Source of the DNA: Ignelater luminosus
Lineage: Eukaryota > Arthropoda > Insecta > Coleoptera > Elateridae
DNA: 64,000 bases
NCBI GenBank assembly: GCA_011009095.1
Contig: VTPC01090559.1
Span: forward strand, 210,604 to 274,603
Direction: 5' to 3'
Shown here: positions 31,458 to 41,479 of the stretch, one piece after another
How positions within the stretch are numbered: the first letter of the stretch is position 1
Layout of the letters: each line of letters begins with the position of its first letter
Translations under genes and position numbers: made by a program
Notes under the pieces: generated by a model
What the model was told of the DNA's origin: nothing
Seen by the model: the letters and a program-made list of their open reading frames with translations, nothing else
Databases searched by the model: none

Positions 31458-34400
31458 TAAACAGTGTTGTGAGAAATAGTGTGCAAAATAAAGAGATAAG
31501 TTCAAATTGTAATAATAAATTTACTATCGTGCATATTAATGCTCAGTCTGTTCGAAATAAAATAATAATTTTTGAAGATTTCGTAAATAACTTTAGAATA
31601 AAAATAGATGTACTGTGTGTAAGTGAACATCACATGCGACCTGGTGAACCAGAAAATTTTCTCCTTAAAAATTATAAAGTTATAAGTCACTATACAAGAT
31701 CAACCACTACAGGTGGAGGTGTTATAATACTTTGTAAAAATAAGATTTTATACAATCCTTTAGATAAAATTAGTGAACTGTCAATGGAAAAACATATCGA
31801 AATTACAGCAGTAAATTTTGTGCAGGAGGAAATTATTTGCGTTACAGTTTATCGGCCTCCAGCTGGGGATTTTGATGTATTTATGTATAAAATGAATGAA
31901 TTTTTGACAATTTTAAATAATTTTAATTGTGAAGTCGTAATAAATGGCGATTTTAATATTAGATTCAATATCAAAGACAAAACTTATGTTAAATTTATAG
32001 ATATAGTCAACTCTTATGGATTTGTGCATACTATTACCGAATCGACTAGACTTTCAAATTGCATTGACAATATCTTAGTAAATTTTGGAAATTTTAGACA
32101 GTATAATACTTGGGTTGAGGATCCTGGATTATCGGATCATAAAGCTATATTTATTACCATTGAATGCAATGCACCTCATACAGACCTTATACAGATGTAG
32201 GCAAATTTAGATTTTTTAAATTAATAGAAGCTGTAAATTGGAATTTTATAAATGAAATTCATGTTAATGTTAATACTAAATTTTCACAATTTATTACTAT
32301 CTTAATAGAATCGTTAAATTGTGCCTTTCCTGTGGTTACACAAACAAATAAAATCAAATCAAATCAAAAACTAACATGGTACACGTCGGAATTAAGAAAA
32401 ATGAAGGAGCATTTAAATTTTTTAAAGGAATTAAATAAGGATTTTCCCAACTTAAAACTAAATGAATTGATAAATAGTTTTCGTGTAAAATATAAAAAAG
32501 AGATGGAACGGGCAAAAAGTAACAAGTACCTTAAACAAATCCATAATAGCAATCAAAAGCCTAAAGTATACTGGGATATAATTAATGAAAACAGAAGGGG
32601 TAAGATAGTCTCAAACAAGATTAGTTTTGATGTAAATAAATTAAATAATTTTTTTATAAAACAACCGGAGAATGTATTGAATAGTCTTCCTTTAGTACAA
32701 AACACTTCCAGTCCAAATATTCAACAAACAAATGTTAAGTTTAGTATACAACCTGTATCAGAAAATAACATGCGTGATGCAATAAATAGATTAAAAAATA
32801 AAACTAGTCGTGATTATTACAATTTAAATGCGGTGTTAATTAAGTGTTTTAAGAACATAATCATACCACCGCTTACTAAAATATTCAATGGTTGTATTGA
32901 AGAAGGTATATATCCCAATGCCTTAAAAATTTCCAAAGTTATACCCATACATAAAAAGGGATCGTTGAATGATATCAATAACTATAGACCAATTTCTCTT
33001 GTTCCCATTATATCTAAAATATTCGAAATGTTAATTAAAGATCAAGTTGTAGATTATTTTGAAGCTAGTAAACTATTTTATAATCAACAATTCGGCTTTC
33101 GTAAAAATAGGTCAGTAACCGAAGCTATAAATTGTCTTTTAGATTTTGTAATTGAAGGTACGGAAAAGGGATCTTGGGTAGGGGCTTTGTATTGTGACCT
33201 ACAGAAAGCTTTTGATTGCGTCAATCATGATACTCTGTTACAAAAATTACAGTTGTATAACTTTGATACCTCTAGTATTAAGCTATTTCAATCATATTTA
33301 CAAAATCGCAAACAAAAAGTTTTTCTAAATTATATTTACTCGGAAGAAGGATTATTAACTTGTGGAGTTCCACAAGGATCCGTATTGGGTCCTATCTTAT
33401 TTGTTATATATATTAATGATTTACATACGACAATATTATCCGGTAAAGTAATTTTATTTGCTGATGATACAACGTTCTTGCGATATCATCTAGATGAGAA
33501 TAATTTGTTTAATGAAATGAACATTCATCAATCTAAAATCGAAAATTGGCTAATACAAAATTGTTTAAAATTAAATGTAAATAAAACAAAAAAACTAATT
33601 TTTTCACATCGAACGCTTGTAAATCATCAAAATGAAGATTCTGTGAAATTTCTAGGAGTATGGTTAGATCCAGTATTAAGTTGGGATAGTCATATTGAAT
33701 ATTTAGCCACAATTCTTTCAAGAAATTTATTTGTTCTACGTAACTTAACTCATATTGTACCTACTCAAGTAGCTGTAACCGCATATTATGCTTTAATAAA
33801 CGCACACATGGCTTATGCTATTGTATGTTGGGGACATTCTACTCATGCTAATAGAATCTTCAACCTGCAAAGAAAGGCTATATGTATCATTACAAAAAAA
33901 TCTTATACCGATGATGTAAAACAAGATTTTATTAGTTTAAGCATATTAACATTTCCATCCCTTTATATTTTTAATAGCTTAATTCAAACTAAAAAATATT
34001 TAGACGATTATAATACACAAAATAATGTTCATAATTATAGTACAAGAGATAACTTTAAAATTCGTTTAGATTACTTGCGTCTTAATTCAAGTAGATATAG
34101 TAAAAATTATTACGGCCCTTTGTTTCTCAATAAATTGCCTGTGAACATTGTAAATCTACCATTAAAATCGTTTAGAAATAAGATTAAAAGATATCTGATA
34201 AGTGAAGCTTTTTACTCAATTCAGGAATTTATGGATCATGAATTGAATTCCTGTAGCATAGACATGTAAAATAAATACAGCTTTATTATCATATCAAGAG
34301 AGATCTGTGATATATAAGAAAAAAAAATTTACTCTGTTTGCTTTTTTTAAAATTTATAATTTGCATTATGTATTTTATTGTATTTATTTATTGTATTAAG

Positions 34401-34498
34401 TATTAGTGACTTGTTATTCTACACTGCATTAAACTTTATTGTATTATTGACTTGTGCAAATACTCTGTATACTAGCATAAATGAATAAATGACAAATG
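30435..34498 (+). mobile_element. Nearly complete CR1-like non-LTR retrotransposon (two ORFs)
   Basis: About 4.06 kb with ORF1 (PHD-like zinc finger, coiled coil, RNA-binding-like C-terminus), ORF2 endonuclease and reverse transcriptase in order, and a 3' region ending in ATGAATAAATGACAAATG near 34498. Flanked by a 10-bp direct repeat (30425-30434 and 34499-34508). Only one frame break is seen in ORF2, so the insertion is young. The PHD-type finger in ORF1, the FADD reverse transcriptase motif and the lack of an RNase H domain fit the CR1/jockey group. The 5' end coincides with the ORF1 start, so the 5' untranslated region is lost or very short. Confidence 0.85.
31418..34269 (+). pseudogene. 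LINE ORF2: AP-endonuclease and reverse transcriptase, one frameshift
   Basis: The endonuclease part is open from 31418 to 32200 and shows FTIVHINAQSVRNK, IDVLCVSEHH, TGGGVIILCK, VYRPPAGDFD, VINGDFN and GLSDHKAI, the metal- and phosphate-binding blocks of LINE endonucleases. Around 32180-32195 the frame is lost by one base. The reverse transcriptase then runs to 34269 (701 codons from 32164): INNYRPISLVPIISKIFE, NQQFGFRKNRS, LYCDLQKAFDCVNHD, CGVPQGSVLGPILF and the catalytic VILFADDTTF. It nicks target DNA and primes cDNA synthesis. There is no ATG before the endonuclease motifs; the frame starts right after a TAA at 31415-31417 inside ORF1, at a T-run, so translation may rely on -1 frameshifting. 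Confidence 0.88.
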
Positions 34499-34508
34499 AC
34501 TATCTATG
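34499..34508 (+). repeat. Right 10-bp target duplication of the CR1-like LINE
   Basis: ACTATCTATG, identical to 30425-30434, immediately after the AAATG-rich LINE tail. Confidence 0.65.
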
Positions 34509-35134
34509 AAATGCAGAATCTGCCAGTGGACTGTACATCAGATTGTTGAAAAAACTTACGTCGTCGCTGTCATTAATTTATCAAATGCACATTTCAGTAA
34601 AATTTTGATTTTAGCTCTGACTGCAAATTCCCGTGATTACCATCTAAATAATTTCAAAGTCCACTGTGTTTACACTTTCTACTAATCTAAACACTCAATT
34701 TGAAATTGGATACCAACACAAGCAGGCCACAACGTTACAGATTTGTTTAATAGTCTACATATGCCTATGAGAAATCCTATGCCGTTTTCCAAGATCTTTA
34801 ACTATCTAAACTGTTTATTTTAAAAACTGCCACAGACGTTTCAATCTAGTTAGAATTTCAATGAAAAAGATCTTCAAATCGTGTAGTTAAAAACAATAAT
34901 ATTTCCCTTGAGTTTCTCTCAGTTCAGTTCAGCAGCAAGCATCAGATTCTATGTAGATATCAATGACTCATCAATGATCACCATCAGTTTTATTATTATG
35001 GAAGGCATTCAAGTGTTCGCTAACTATTTTGGCTCAACACAAAATTTTATATTTTGTTCTACATTAACGGTGAGTTGGTAATATTTTTATAAAATTGAGT
35101 TATAGTTCAATCAAATTCTGGACATCCGCTATAG
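34509..35134. other. Non-coding spacer
   Basis: No recognised feature. The final 8 bases (CGCTATAG) are the left target duplication of the hAT element. Confidence 0.5.
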
Positions 35135-35339
35135 CAGGGGTCCCCAATTTTTTGAATCTGAGAGCACATTCTAGAATATCGGTCGAGCGGCGGGCACCAT
35201 TTATTTCTTCAAAGTAAATTTATAGTTGGACATAATAGTTAGTAATACACAGAATATACAAAAATATATTTAATTCCAAAAATATAAATTTTACATATAA
35301 AAATTATTGTTGACATTCTTATGTAAAATAAATAATTAT

Positions 35340-35645
35340 TTAATAATACATACAAAAGTTTACTTCTTGCTCTTACAAAGGCGTATTGCCTGTTCCGTTT
35401 CGGTTGTCTCGATTCTTGTGATGTTGATTGCCAGCTATCTTGCCATTTTTTGGTGGTCGTCCGATGGGTCTTTCACTTTGTCGTTTGTCGTTTCTGACGA
35501 TTTTGGCTATTTTATCGTCTGCCATTCTTGTCACATGTTGTTTTCTTATCCATCTCACAATGTCGTCTGTTTCACATTGTCTTCTTATTTCACTGCCTCT
35601 TTGCCAAAAGTGTACATGGTATAAAAATTCTTTATAAAAAATATA
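35340..35645 (-). mobile_element. 3' fragment of a LINE inside the hAT element
   Basis: Minus-strand frame with ETDDIVRWIRKQHVTRMADD, KIAKIVRNDKRQSERPIGRP and PKNGK, the C-terminal end of the ORF2 of RTE-like insect LINEs (a W.R.HV.RM...R..GRP.K pattern). It is 5'-truncated to about 300 bp and flanked by TAA-rich sequence. It lies downstream of the hAT coding region. Confidence 0.7.
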
Positions 35646-35689
35646 AATAATAATAAATAAAGTCAAAGTGATCTTTGGCACTGCATTTC

Positions 35690-36800
35690 ATTGGTCATTG
35701 CTTCATAATTAAGAGAGTATGATGATATCAAGATGTAAGTCGAGATCTGTACTTTGATTTTATGATATTCATTGTTGAAAACAATGATTCACACAAGTGT
35801 GTGGAACCGAAAAACGATTTTATCTTGTATGACGCCCTTTTCAAGAATGAAGATTTGTTTCAGTCAACTACATTGAAGAAGTTCTCATTTTATACATTGG
35901 ATTTTAGGACAATGTGGTTCTAAAGATCCAAAATTTCTAGCTCCACTTCCTCTGTCCTTATTTGAACAAAACATTTACTTGGCAAGTAAAAGGATTAATA
36001 AAAAAACCGTTGAAAACGCTTTTCAAACTGATCTTGAAGTAATTGAAGGTTGATATTTGGGAAATACACAAGTGACTTCATCAGCAGATGTAATATCCAC
36101 AAAACCAGTTTAGCTTTGAACGAGTTTACAGATCCAATCGTTATAGCTACATATGTTTGTCTTTTCCCTGCAGCTTCAAGTTTAAATAATTCAATCTTTC
36201 CATTATGTCTGTGATAAAACCCAAATCTACCAGCCAGCAAGAGTCTGTTAGTTCAACAAAATCTTGATTTTTAGTATTAATATAATTTTTTATTTCTTTG
36301 TTTAAATTTATAAATCTTGGAAGAACTTTACCTTTACTGAACCAACGCACTTCAGTATGCAGAACGAGATTAGGATCTTCAGGATTTTCTAGTAGGGCCT
36401 TGAAAAGGCAATGTTGCAAAGGGGCTGCTCGAATAAAGTTTACTACTTGTGTAACTACTTTCATAACGTGTCCAAAGGGTAGTATTCTACCACACACAGC
36501 TTCCTGGTGGATAATACAGTGATACGACATAAAGTTCGGAAATAATTTATCTTTCTTACAAAGCGCAATAAATTCATTGATATTACCAACCACTGCAGGT
36601 GCCCCATCAGTAATTATCGTCCTCAGCTGGTGGAGAGGCATATCTATCGACTCTGCATATGTTCTAAAATATGTTATAGATTTCCTCACCTGTTTGTTGT
36701 TTGTCCTTTCATCGGTAATATTTTCAGTAACTGCTAACTGTGCTATGCCTGATATATCTGAAAACTCGTCAAATTGTAGTGAGCACCAGTCATATATTTT
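35690..36800 (-). pseudogene. hAT transposase (GTF2IRD2/Charlie type), broken
   Basis: From right to left: QFDEFSDISGIAQLAV (about 36790-36745); then ITDGAPAVVGNINEFIALCK, FMSYHCIIHQEAVCGRILPF, VLHTEVRWFSKGKVLPRFIN and WLVDLGFITDIMERLNYLNL with KLQGKDKH (36689-36150); and the hAT C-terminal dimerisation block FFGSTHLCESLFSTMN, KSKYRSRLTS (about 35830-35730). The N-terminal BED finger is absent. Several in-frame stops lie between the last two parts, so it is inactive. These blocks are known from hAT transposases domesticated as GTF2IRD2-like genes. Confidence 0.85.
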
Positions 36801-37239
36801 AACTGAATTTGTATGTCTTTTGAAATGGCATATATTCTTGTGACGGTGTTATCTGACAACTACAAATCTTGTATTGCTGTTTGCTAATGACATAATCTCA
36901 CGTTTGTTAGAAAATCCCTCAAATAAGCAAACAAATACGCGTATATTTCTCTAATTCTAATTCATTACTGAATATTAAATAATCTGAAAAGATTTTTACA
37001 TTACATTTTATTGAAAACTTAAATTTGTTTATCGTGCTCGTACAGTGGCGGGAACAAGTAAAACGGTCGCCGGGCGCCATGGTGCCCGCGGGCATAGGGT
37101 TGGAGACCCCTGCACTATAGTCTCATGGGCAAAAAAACGAGCATTTGAATTTATTTCTTTTTGCAGTACCATGGGTGCATCCCATTAAACATCAACAAGT
37201 TTTTTCACGTGCATAAACTTTTGTTTTTTCCTCAACTCT

Positions 37240-37430
37240 AAAAAAGGTGGTTGCCTTTAAATTAGTATTACTTTTAAAGTGCCATTATGAAGTGCAACGC
37301 AAGGAGTATCTGCGAAAACTTGAGTCCAAAAGCTTTATGATACTCAGTTTGCTTGGAAAAAACGTAAGTGTAATTATAGACTGTAAAACATTACGCCTGA
37401 GTTTTCGTTTTATACAGTCCCAAAAGGATC
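37240..37430 (+). mobile_element. Fragment shared with the DD37E-type remnant at 47.97 kb
   Basis: About 37300-37390 (AAAAGCTTTATGATACTCAG, GGAAAAAACGTAAGTGTAAT, TATAGAC.GTAAAAC) matches 47975-48075 closely, with a few mismatches and small gaps. It is therefore a truncated second copy of that element. No terminal repeats are visible. Confidence 0.7.
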
Positions 37431-37439
37431 AGATGTTAG

Positions 37440-37890
37440 TTTGGAAGAAAAGTCATTTTCCTGTAAAACTGGACCTAATCAACCAAAATTCAGCTAAACA
37501 GTCGTCAAACAGTCATTTTAAATCATTTTGCATTTTGAAAACCGTTCACCTGGCTTTCTCGAGTTACACTTGCGTCCATCAGACGAAAGCAGGCAATAAC
37601 AGAATTCATCTGTGAACAATTCTAAACTCCACTGTGAAATCGTTCAATCTCCATGTTCACGTGCAAATCTTAGTCATTCAATACGAAGAGTTGGGGGATA
37701 AAGCTCGGCAAGCAGCCGGTCTCCTGGACATGAATCCCGTTCAACTGTTCTGTTCTGTGCAGAAACCTCAACATTACGAATACTACTTGACAAATAATCA
37801 ACCGGTTATCACACGGGTTTGTGATACTTGGTCTTGGTCTTGGTCCTGGTCGTCTGGTGTAATCACCAGAAGATAACACTGGATTGCATC
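37440..37890 (-). pseudogene. Tc1-like transposase fragment
   Basis: On the minus strand, in shifting frames: YTRRPGPRPRPSITNPCDNR (with a TGGTCT repeat at 37828-37850 on the plus strand expanding the Pro/Arg stretch), RRPAACRALSP, FAREHGDWTISQWS, then LFTDEFCYCLLSSDGR with the first catalytic Asp, and RKPGERFSKCK. This is the order of Tc1-group proteins (helix-turn-helix end, then DDE domain). The rest of the catalytic domain is missing. It stops about 50 bp from the left end of the DD41D element, unrelated to it. Confidence 0.75.
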
Positions 37891-37939
37891 TTACACTGTG
37901 TTTCTATTAGAAATATCTATCTAAAGCAGTAGAAATGTA

Positions 37940-40627
37940 TACAGGGTGATTCTGAAATAACGGGTATCCTTTTAATAGGTTATAAGTAAGGCTAAAAGAA
38001 GACAAAAAATGAAGAAACGAAGTGGCTCCGTGAAAGTTGAAAATTTTCACAATTTTCCGAAATATTAAATACTGAAGCCGCCTCTGGTTAGAAAAAAAAA
38101 GTGTTCTTTGTATTCTCGCCTTCGGAGTAAAAAGTGAAAGTTAAGGAGATTTACGGTTGTTGTAAAACCATTGTAGTGCAAGAATGAAAATTTGCCAGAC
38201 ATGCCTATTTTCTTTGAACTAACGCAGGTGTAGTAGCACAATGAACAATAAATGCCATCATAAGCTACCCCCTGGACATTTTCAACTTTCCCTTCTTAAA
38301 TCTGAAGTTGAGGAGATCAAAGAAATCGTGATATGTTTAACAGGCAGGGTTGTTGAAATGTATTAAGACAGTAAAAAGATAATAGCATAATTTATGTCAC
38401 GAGCAATTAGACTCCAGTCTCGCAAGCAACATTTTAATCCCTTATTATTATTTAGTCATTTGAATAGAAAACATTATGGAAGATACTACTAATTATCGCT
38501 TCTGTATTCAACTCAATTCCATAAAATCGACCAATTTTTATTTATGTAGCATAATGCTTATTGAAGTTTTTGGTTCTTCGGAATTTTACAGAAAAAAGTC
38601 ACTAACAGTAAAATTTTAATATTTTTCCGTTTACAGATCAAAAAGTAAATGTTATAAACGTGTCCATAGGTTATTTATGGCATTGTAGAAACTAGAAAAA
38701 CTATTATAAACGTTTAAAGTGCGAGAAAGGTTTGGTGTGTTTACCATGCTTTTGGCGAAATAGCGGTTCTTTTTAACATAAGCTATCGCCTTCTTTTATC
38801 TCGAGCAAGTAGTAAATAGTAAGTCTGTCAACTAAGCGAGTACAGCAACTTTATTTTACCCCCCATCATGTTTACTTCTTAAACAAAAAAAGCGAGAATT
38901 ATAAAAAAGTTTCTCGCCAAAACGTTTTCTTGGAGATTAAATATTTGGTACCTGCTTCTTTCAAAGGCACTGGCTTTACCCTAACAACTAGGTACTTCCA
39001 ATTTCTTTTTCTAAAAACATATTTCAATAGTAAAATGAAGGTCGCTGACCGTTGCCTGTTTAACGCGAAAATATAGCTTCTTTTGTTAATGTCAGAAATG
39101 CGAATCTCATTCAAAAGCGCACGAAAAAGGGCCATAATTCATAATTCAATCTTCTTTCGTTTTCTTGTAAAGACTAAACAGAGTATCGCGACGTTTACGC
39201 ATTCATGTTATCACCTTATTACTCGAAAGACGGGCAACTTATCAAAATATTACAACAAATGTTGAAAATGACCACCGTCGACCTGAAGACAAGCCTCTAT
39301 GCGTCGGTGAAAACTGTTACGCACACGAGTAAATATTCCAGCTGTATTGCGAATTTCTGCGGCTGCTGCTAAAATGCGTTGTTGAAGGTCTTCCGCGTTT
39401 TCGACTTCCGTGCGATATATGACAGACTTCATGTGATCCCACAAGAAGTTGTCTAGAGGATTTATGTCAGGGCTACGAGCAGGCCAACGTACGGGACCAC
39501 TGCGACCAATCCACCGATGGGGAAACATTTCGTTCAAATAGCCCTGCACACGTACGCTAGTATGCGGAGGGGCTCCATCATGCATGTAATAAATATGCCT
39601 ACGAGTTTCTAGAGGTGTATCATCCAACATATCTGGCAACCTGTTTTCTAGAAATTCCAGATACGTGTCTCCGTTTAACCGCTGTGGTAAAATAAATGGT
39701 CCAAACAATGTGTCTCCTAAAATGCCACACCACATGTTAATAGAAAACCGCCATTGAAATTTATTTTCCCTAATCAGGTGAGGATTAGCGTCATTCCAAT
39801 AATGTACGTTATGAAAATTTAAGATACCGTCTCGCGTAAGACAACACTCATCCGTAAACAGTACTTTCTCTACAAATTCCTGTTGTTGCATTGTTTTTTG
39901 TTGAAACCACTCACAAAATGTTCGTCTCGGTGCAAAGTCATTTTCAGTTAAATGCTGAACCCGTTGTACGTGATAGGGATGTAATAAGTACGACTTTAAT
40001 ATCCTATGCGCTGTTGCTTGGGAAACGTTCACGTCGCGTGCGATACCGCGGGTACTTATTGTAGGATCTTCATTAATCATATCTTCTTCCGCTTGAAGAA
40101 AGTGTGGTGCTCGTTCTTGTCCACGGCTTTCATATGTTGCGACGGTGCTACCTGTATCACGAAGTGGTTGTATCGTTTGCAGTATTGTATTCCGCGAAGG
40201 CTGTCTTCGTTGTGGAAAACGATCGGCGTACAGTCGTTTTGTCGCTTCTGCATTATAATGACATTCTCCATACATTAAAGTTATGTCTGCCAACTCTTGA
40301 GTGGAAAACATCTCGCTCACTTTAAATTTTTTCACACCTTGTCACTCTCAGGAAAGTCAAAGACCGACTGATTGTGACAACATGTTCCGACCCTTACATA
40401 TGTAAATAGCTACCTGCCAATGACAAGGAGGGTCAGTCAACCCCTATCGATTTTTACTTAAGTAAAAGTATGAGAGCAGGACCGGCTTGGCTTAGCGATT
40501 AAATTTCAAAAGTCTTTTTCTCAGAAACTATGCAATTTTTACCTACCTGTTTTTATCGCAAATGTATGTACTATCACACCGCTATCCACCTTTAAGAGGA
40601 TACCCTTTGTTTCAGAATCACCCTGTA
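37940..40627 (-). mobile_element. 2.7-kb Tc1/mariner-superfamily element (DD41D), with terminal repeats
   Basis: The left end 37940 reads TACAGGGTGATTCTGAAA and the complement of the right end (40627) reads the same 18 bases. Similarity continues imperfectly for about 35 bp (GGGTATCCT.TTAA). TA duplications lie at 37938-37939 and 40628-40629. The transposase gene is near the right end on the minus strand; the left 1.3 kb is non-coding. An intact gene and matching ends suggest a potentially mobile copy. Confidence 0.88.
39250..40335 (-). CDS. DD41D transposase with DUF4817-like helix-turn-helix, intact
   Basis: 361 residues, no interruption. N-terminal residues 8-80 (FSTQELADITLMYGECHYNA, NTILQTIQPLRDTGS) form the helix-turn-helix known as DUF4817, followed by a second one (STRGIARDVNVSQATAHRIL, about 95-115). 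The catalytic triad is in VLFTDECCLTRDG, IYYMHDGAPPHTS and SPDINPLDNFLWDH. I count 41 residues between the second and third Asp, so this is DD41D. It would cut and rejoin DNA at TA sites. Such spacing is described for the rosa and visitor groups of Tc1/mariner elements. Start taken at the first ATG giving MKKFKVSEMFSTQE; the next in-frame ATG (MFSTQE) is also possible. Confidence 0.92.
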   Translation of the reverse strand: MKKFKVSEMFSTQELADITLMYGECHYNAEATKRLYADRFPQRRQPSRNTILQTIQPLRDTGSTVATYESRGQERAPHFLQAEEDMINEDPTISTRGIARDVNVSQATAHRILKSYLLHPYHVQRVQHLTENDFAPRRTFCEWFQQKTMQQQEFVEKVLFTDECCLTRDGILNFHNVHYWNDANPHLIRENKFQWRFSINMWCGILGDTLFGPFILPQRLNGDTYLEFLENRLPDMLDDTPLETRRHIYYMHDGAPPHTSVRVQGYLNEMFPHRWIGRSGPVRWPARSPDINPLDNFLWDHMKSVIYRTEVENAEDLQQRILAAAAEIRNTAGIFTRVRNSFHRRIEACLQVDGGHFQHLL

Positions 40628-40629
40628 TA

Positions 40630-41479
40630 GTACACTGCGTCGATCATCATTCAAGACAACAACAGCTTTGTTTACAATTTTTGGTTGCATTTTATCAAAA
40701 CAAGTCAAACTCGGCAATGTTACTGTTGCTAGTTCAATAAACAATACATTAATCAACAAGATGTGAGCCAATTGCATTTTGTTTTTAATTTATGGCTATT
40801 TGATAATATCGTGTACGGTTGTTTTATGTTCAAATTTCAATGTATTTGTTGTACCTTTTTTTAATTTCCAAGCTCGACGCCAAGTGGATTAGTAAGTCTG
40901 AAAGTAATTTCAGTTACCATATTATCATATCATATTTCAACTTTAAGTATTTATAGTGAATCGTTTTAATTTTATTAATGTTAATTTAAGTTAGTTAATT
41001 TCTTTTTGCCTAAATTCGAATTTATTAAACATGGGAACTACATAAGTCTATTCTATGAATCCTGGTATAAAGTTCGTTCTTTGTCCTCAAAGAAACTAAA
41101 GTGTATAGGTTAACATTGTTGCGCATTATTTTGTTCATTTTATTTAAGAGCTGTTATGCTATCGCCGATTTTTAAAGTGCGTCTAAGAGCATTTATCAAC
41201 TACATGTCTTTTTAATGTTCTTTTAATTTCATTTGTTCAACCCTTTATTTATCAAGCACGGTTATAATCATCAGAAAATTTTAGCATAGGCAAAATGAAT
41301 ATTTTTCGCACAAAAATAAAAGTTTATTGTTTTATAATGAGAAGAAAAAGCTTAAGCTACTTTGCTAGTAGAAATACTGGATATGTTTAATAACTATTGA
41401 TTATGAAATGAATAAAAACTGTTTTATTTGGGACAAAACACAAAATAATGTTACTTTTCGCACAAAGTACAGTGGAAAA
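40630..41479. other. Non-coding spacer
   Basis: AT-rich, nothing recognised. Confidence 0.5.

Larger units (their letters stand above)
35135..37112 (-). mobile_element. hAT transposon (1978 bp), dead, with a nested LINE piece
   Basis: Left end CAGGGGTCCCCAA (35135), right end complement CAGGGGTCTCCAA (37112). Flanking 8-bp duplications CGCTATAG and CACTATAG match at 7 of 8 bases, as expected for hAT. The minus strand carries the transposase remnant (35690-36800). The CAGGGGTCCCCAA ends and the protein both resemble the Charlie/GTF2IRD2-related hAT group. Confidence 0.9.

Noticed and set aside
34540-34580. Possible minus-strand first exon (ATGACAGCGACGAC then GTAAGT)
   Set aside because: The donor leaves phase 2, which does not fit the phase 0 start of the Ca-beta exon at 13599, and the peptide is only four residues.
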